From Chloroflexota bacterium (GTDB lineage: Bacteria; Chloroflexota; Dehalococcoidia; Tepidiformales; Tepidiformaceae): a stretch of 5,713 nt of DNA. Positions 5,705-5,713 of this stretch are shown here, piece by piece; the stretch's first letter is position 1, and every line of letters starts with the position of its first letter. Position numbers and translations under genes: made by a program. Location: positions 1 to 5,713 of the forward strand of contig JANXYE010000655.1 of assembly GCA_025350285.1 (NCBI GenBank), in the 5' to 3' direction. The notes under the pieces are model-generated. The model worked only from the letters and a program-made list of their open reading frames with translations. It was not told the DNA's origin and searched no databases.

Positions 5705-5713
5705 CGCACAGGC

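Noticed and set aside
1..5713. CRISPR arrays, insertion sequences or direct repeats
   Set aside because: Reading through the window I found no regularly spaced repeats, transposase gene, terminal inverted repeats or att-like duplications.

Overview
The window is a GC-rich bacterial chromosomal segment with tightly packed genes, GTG starts and short intergenic gaps. Its most recognisable content is a small type III polyketide (alkylpyrone/alkylresorcinol/alkylquinone-type) locus. Phylum cannot be fixed from the sequence. The composition and gene mix would suit a soil or environmental lineage such as Acidobacteriota, Myxococcota or Actinobacteriota, but this is inference only.

Layout: (1) 1-96 is non-coding as far as I can see, except for a strong GC-rich hairpin (69-91) just after the first gene's stop. 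(2) 97-1365 (-) encodes an MFS permease of 422 aa. (3) A divergent intergenic region of about 100 bp leads to 1469-2545 (+), a 358-aa polytopic membrane protein of the YbhN/AglD/LPG-synthase-TM (flippase-like) family. (4) 2621-3652 (+) is a type III polyketide synthase with an intact Cys-His-Asn triad. It overlaps by 7 nt the next gene, 3646-4182 (+), an isoprenylcysteine-carboxyl-methyltransferase-like membrane methyltransferase. (5) Convergent to that pair, with 25 bp between stop codons, is 4208-5380 (-), an FAD-dependent oxidoreductase of the geranylgeranyl-reductase/UbiH-like group. (6) Upstream of it on the same strand lies a small hydrophilic ORF of 59-77 aa (5476-5655 with the preferred start) of unknown function, which may be cotranscribed with the oxidoreductase.

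How the genes could work together: the synthase would extend a fatty acyl-CoA with malonyl-CoA to an alkylpyrone or alkylresorcinol. The membrane methyltransferase would O-methylate it, and the flavoenzyme would hydroxylate/oxidise the ring or reduce a double bond. This is the same set of three activities as the Streptomyces griseus srsA-srsB-srsC system, but here the flavoenzyme is on the opposite strand. The flippase-like protein and the MFS permease could move a lipid or product, but nothing in the sequence proves a link.

A second pattern is regulatory. Three genes (MFS, YbhN-like and synthase) have a TANNNT -10-like hexamer 6-7 nt before the proposed start codon and no evident Shine-Dalgarno, as expected for leaderless transcripts. 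The methyltransferase, flavoenzyme and small ORF instead have purine-rich ribosome binding sites.
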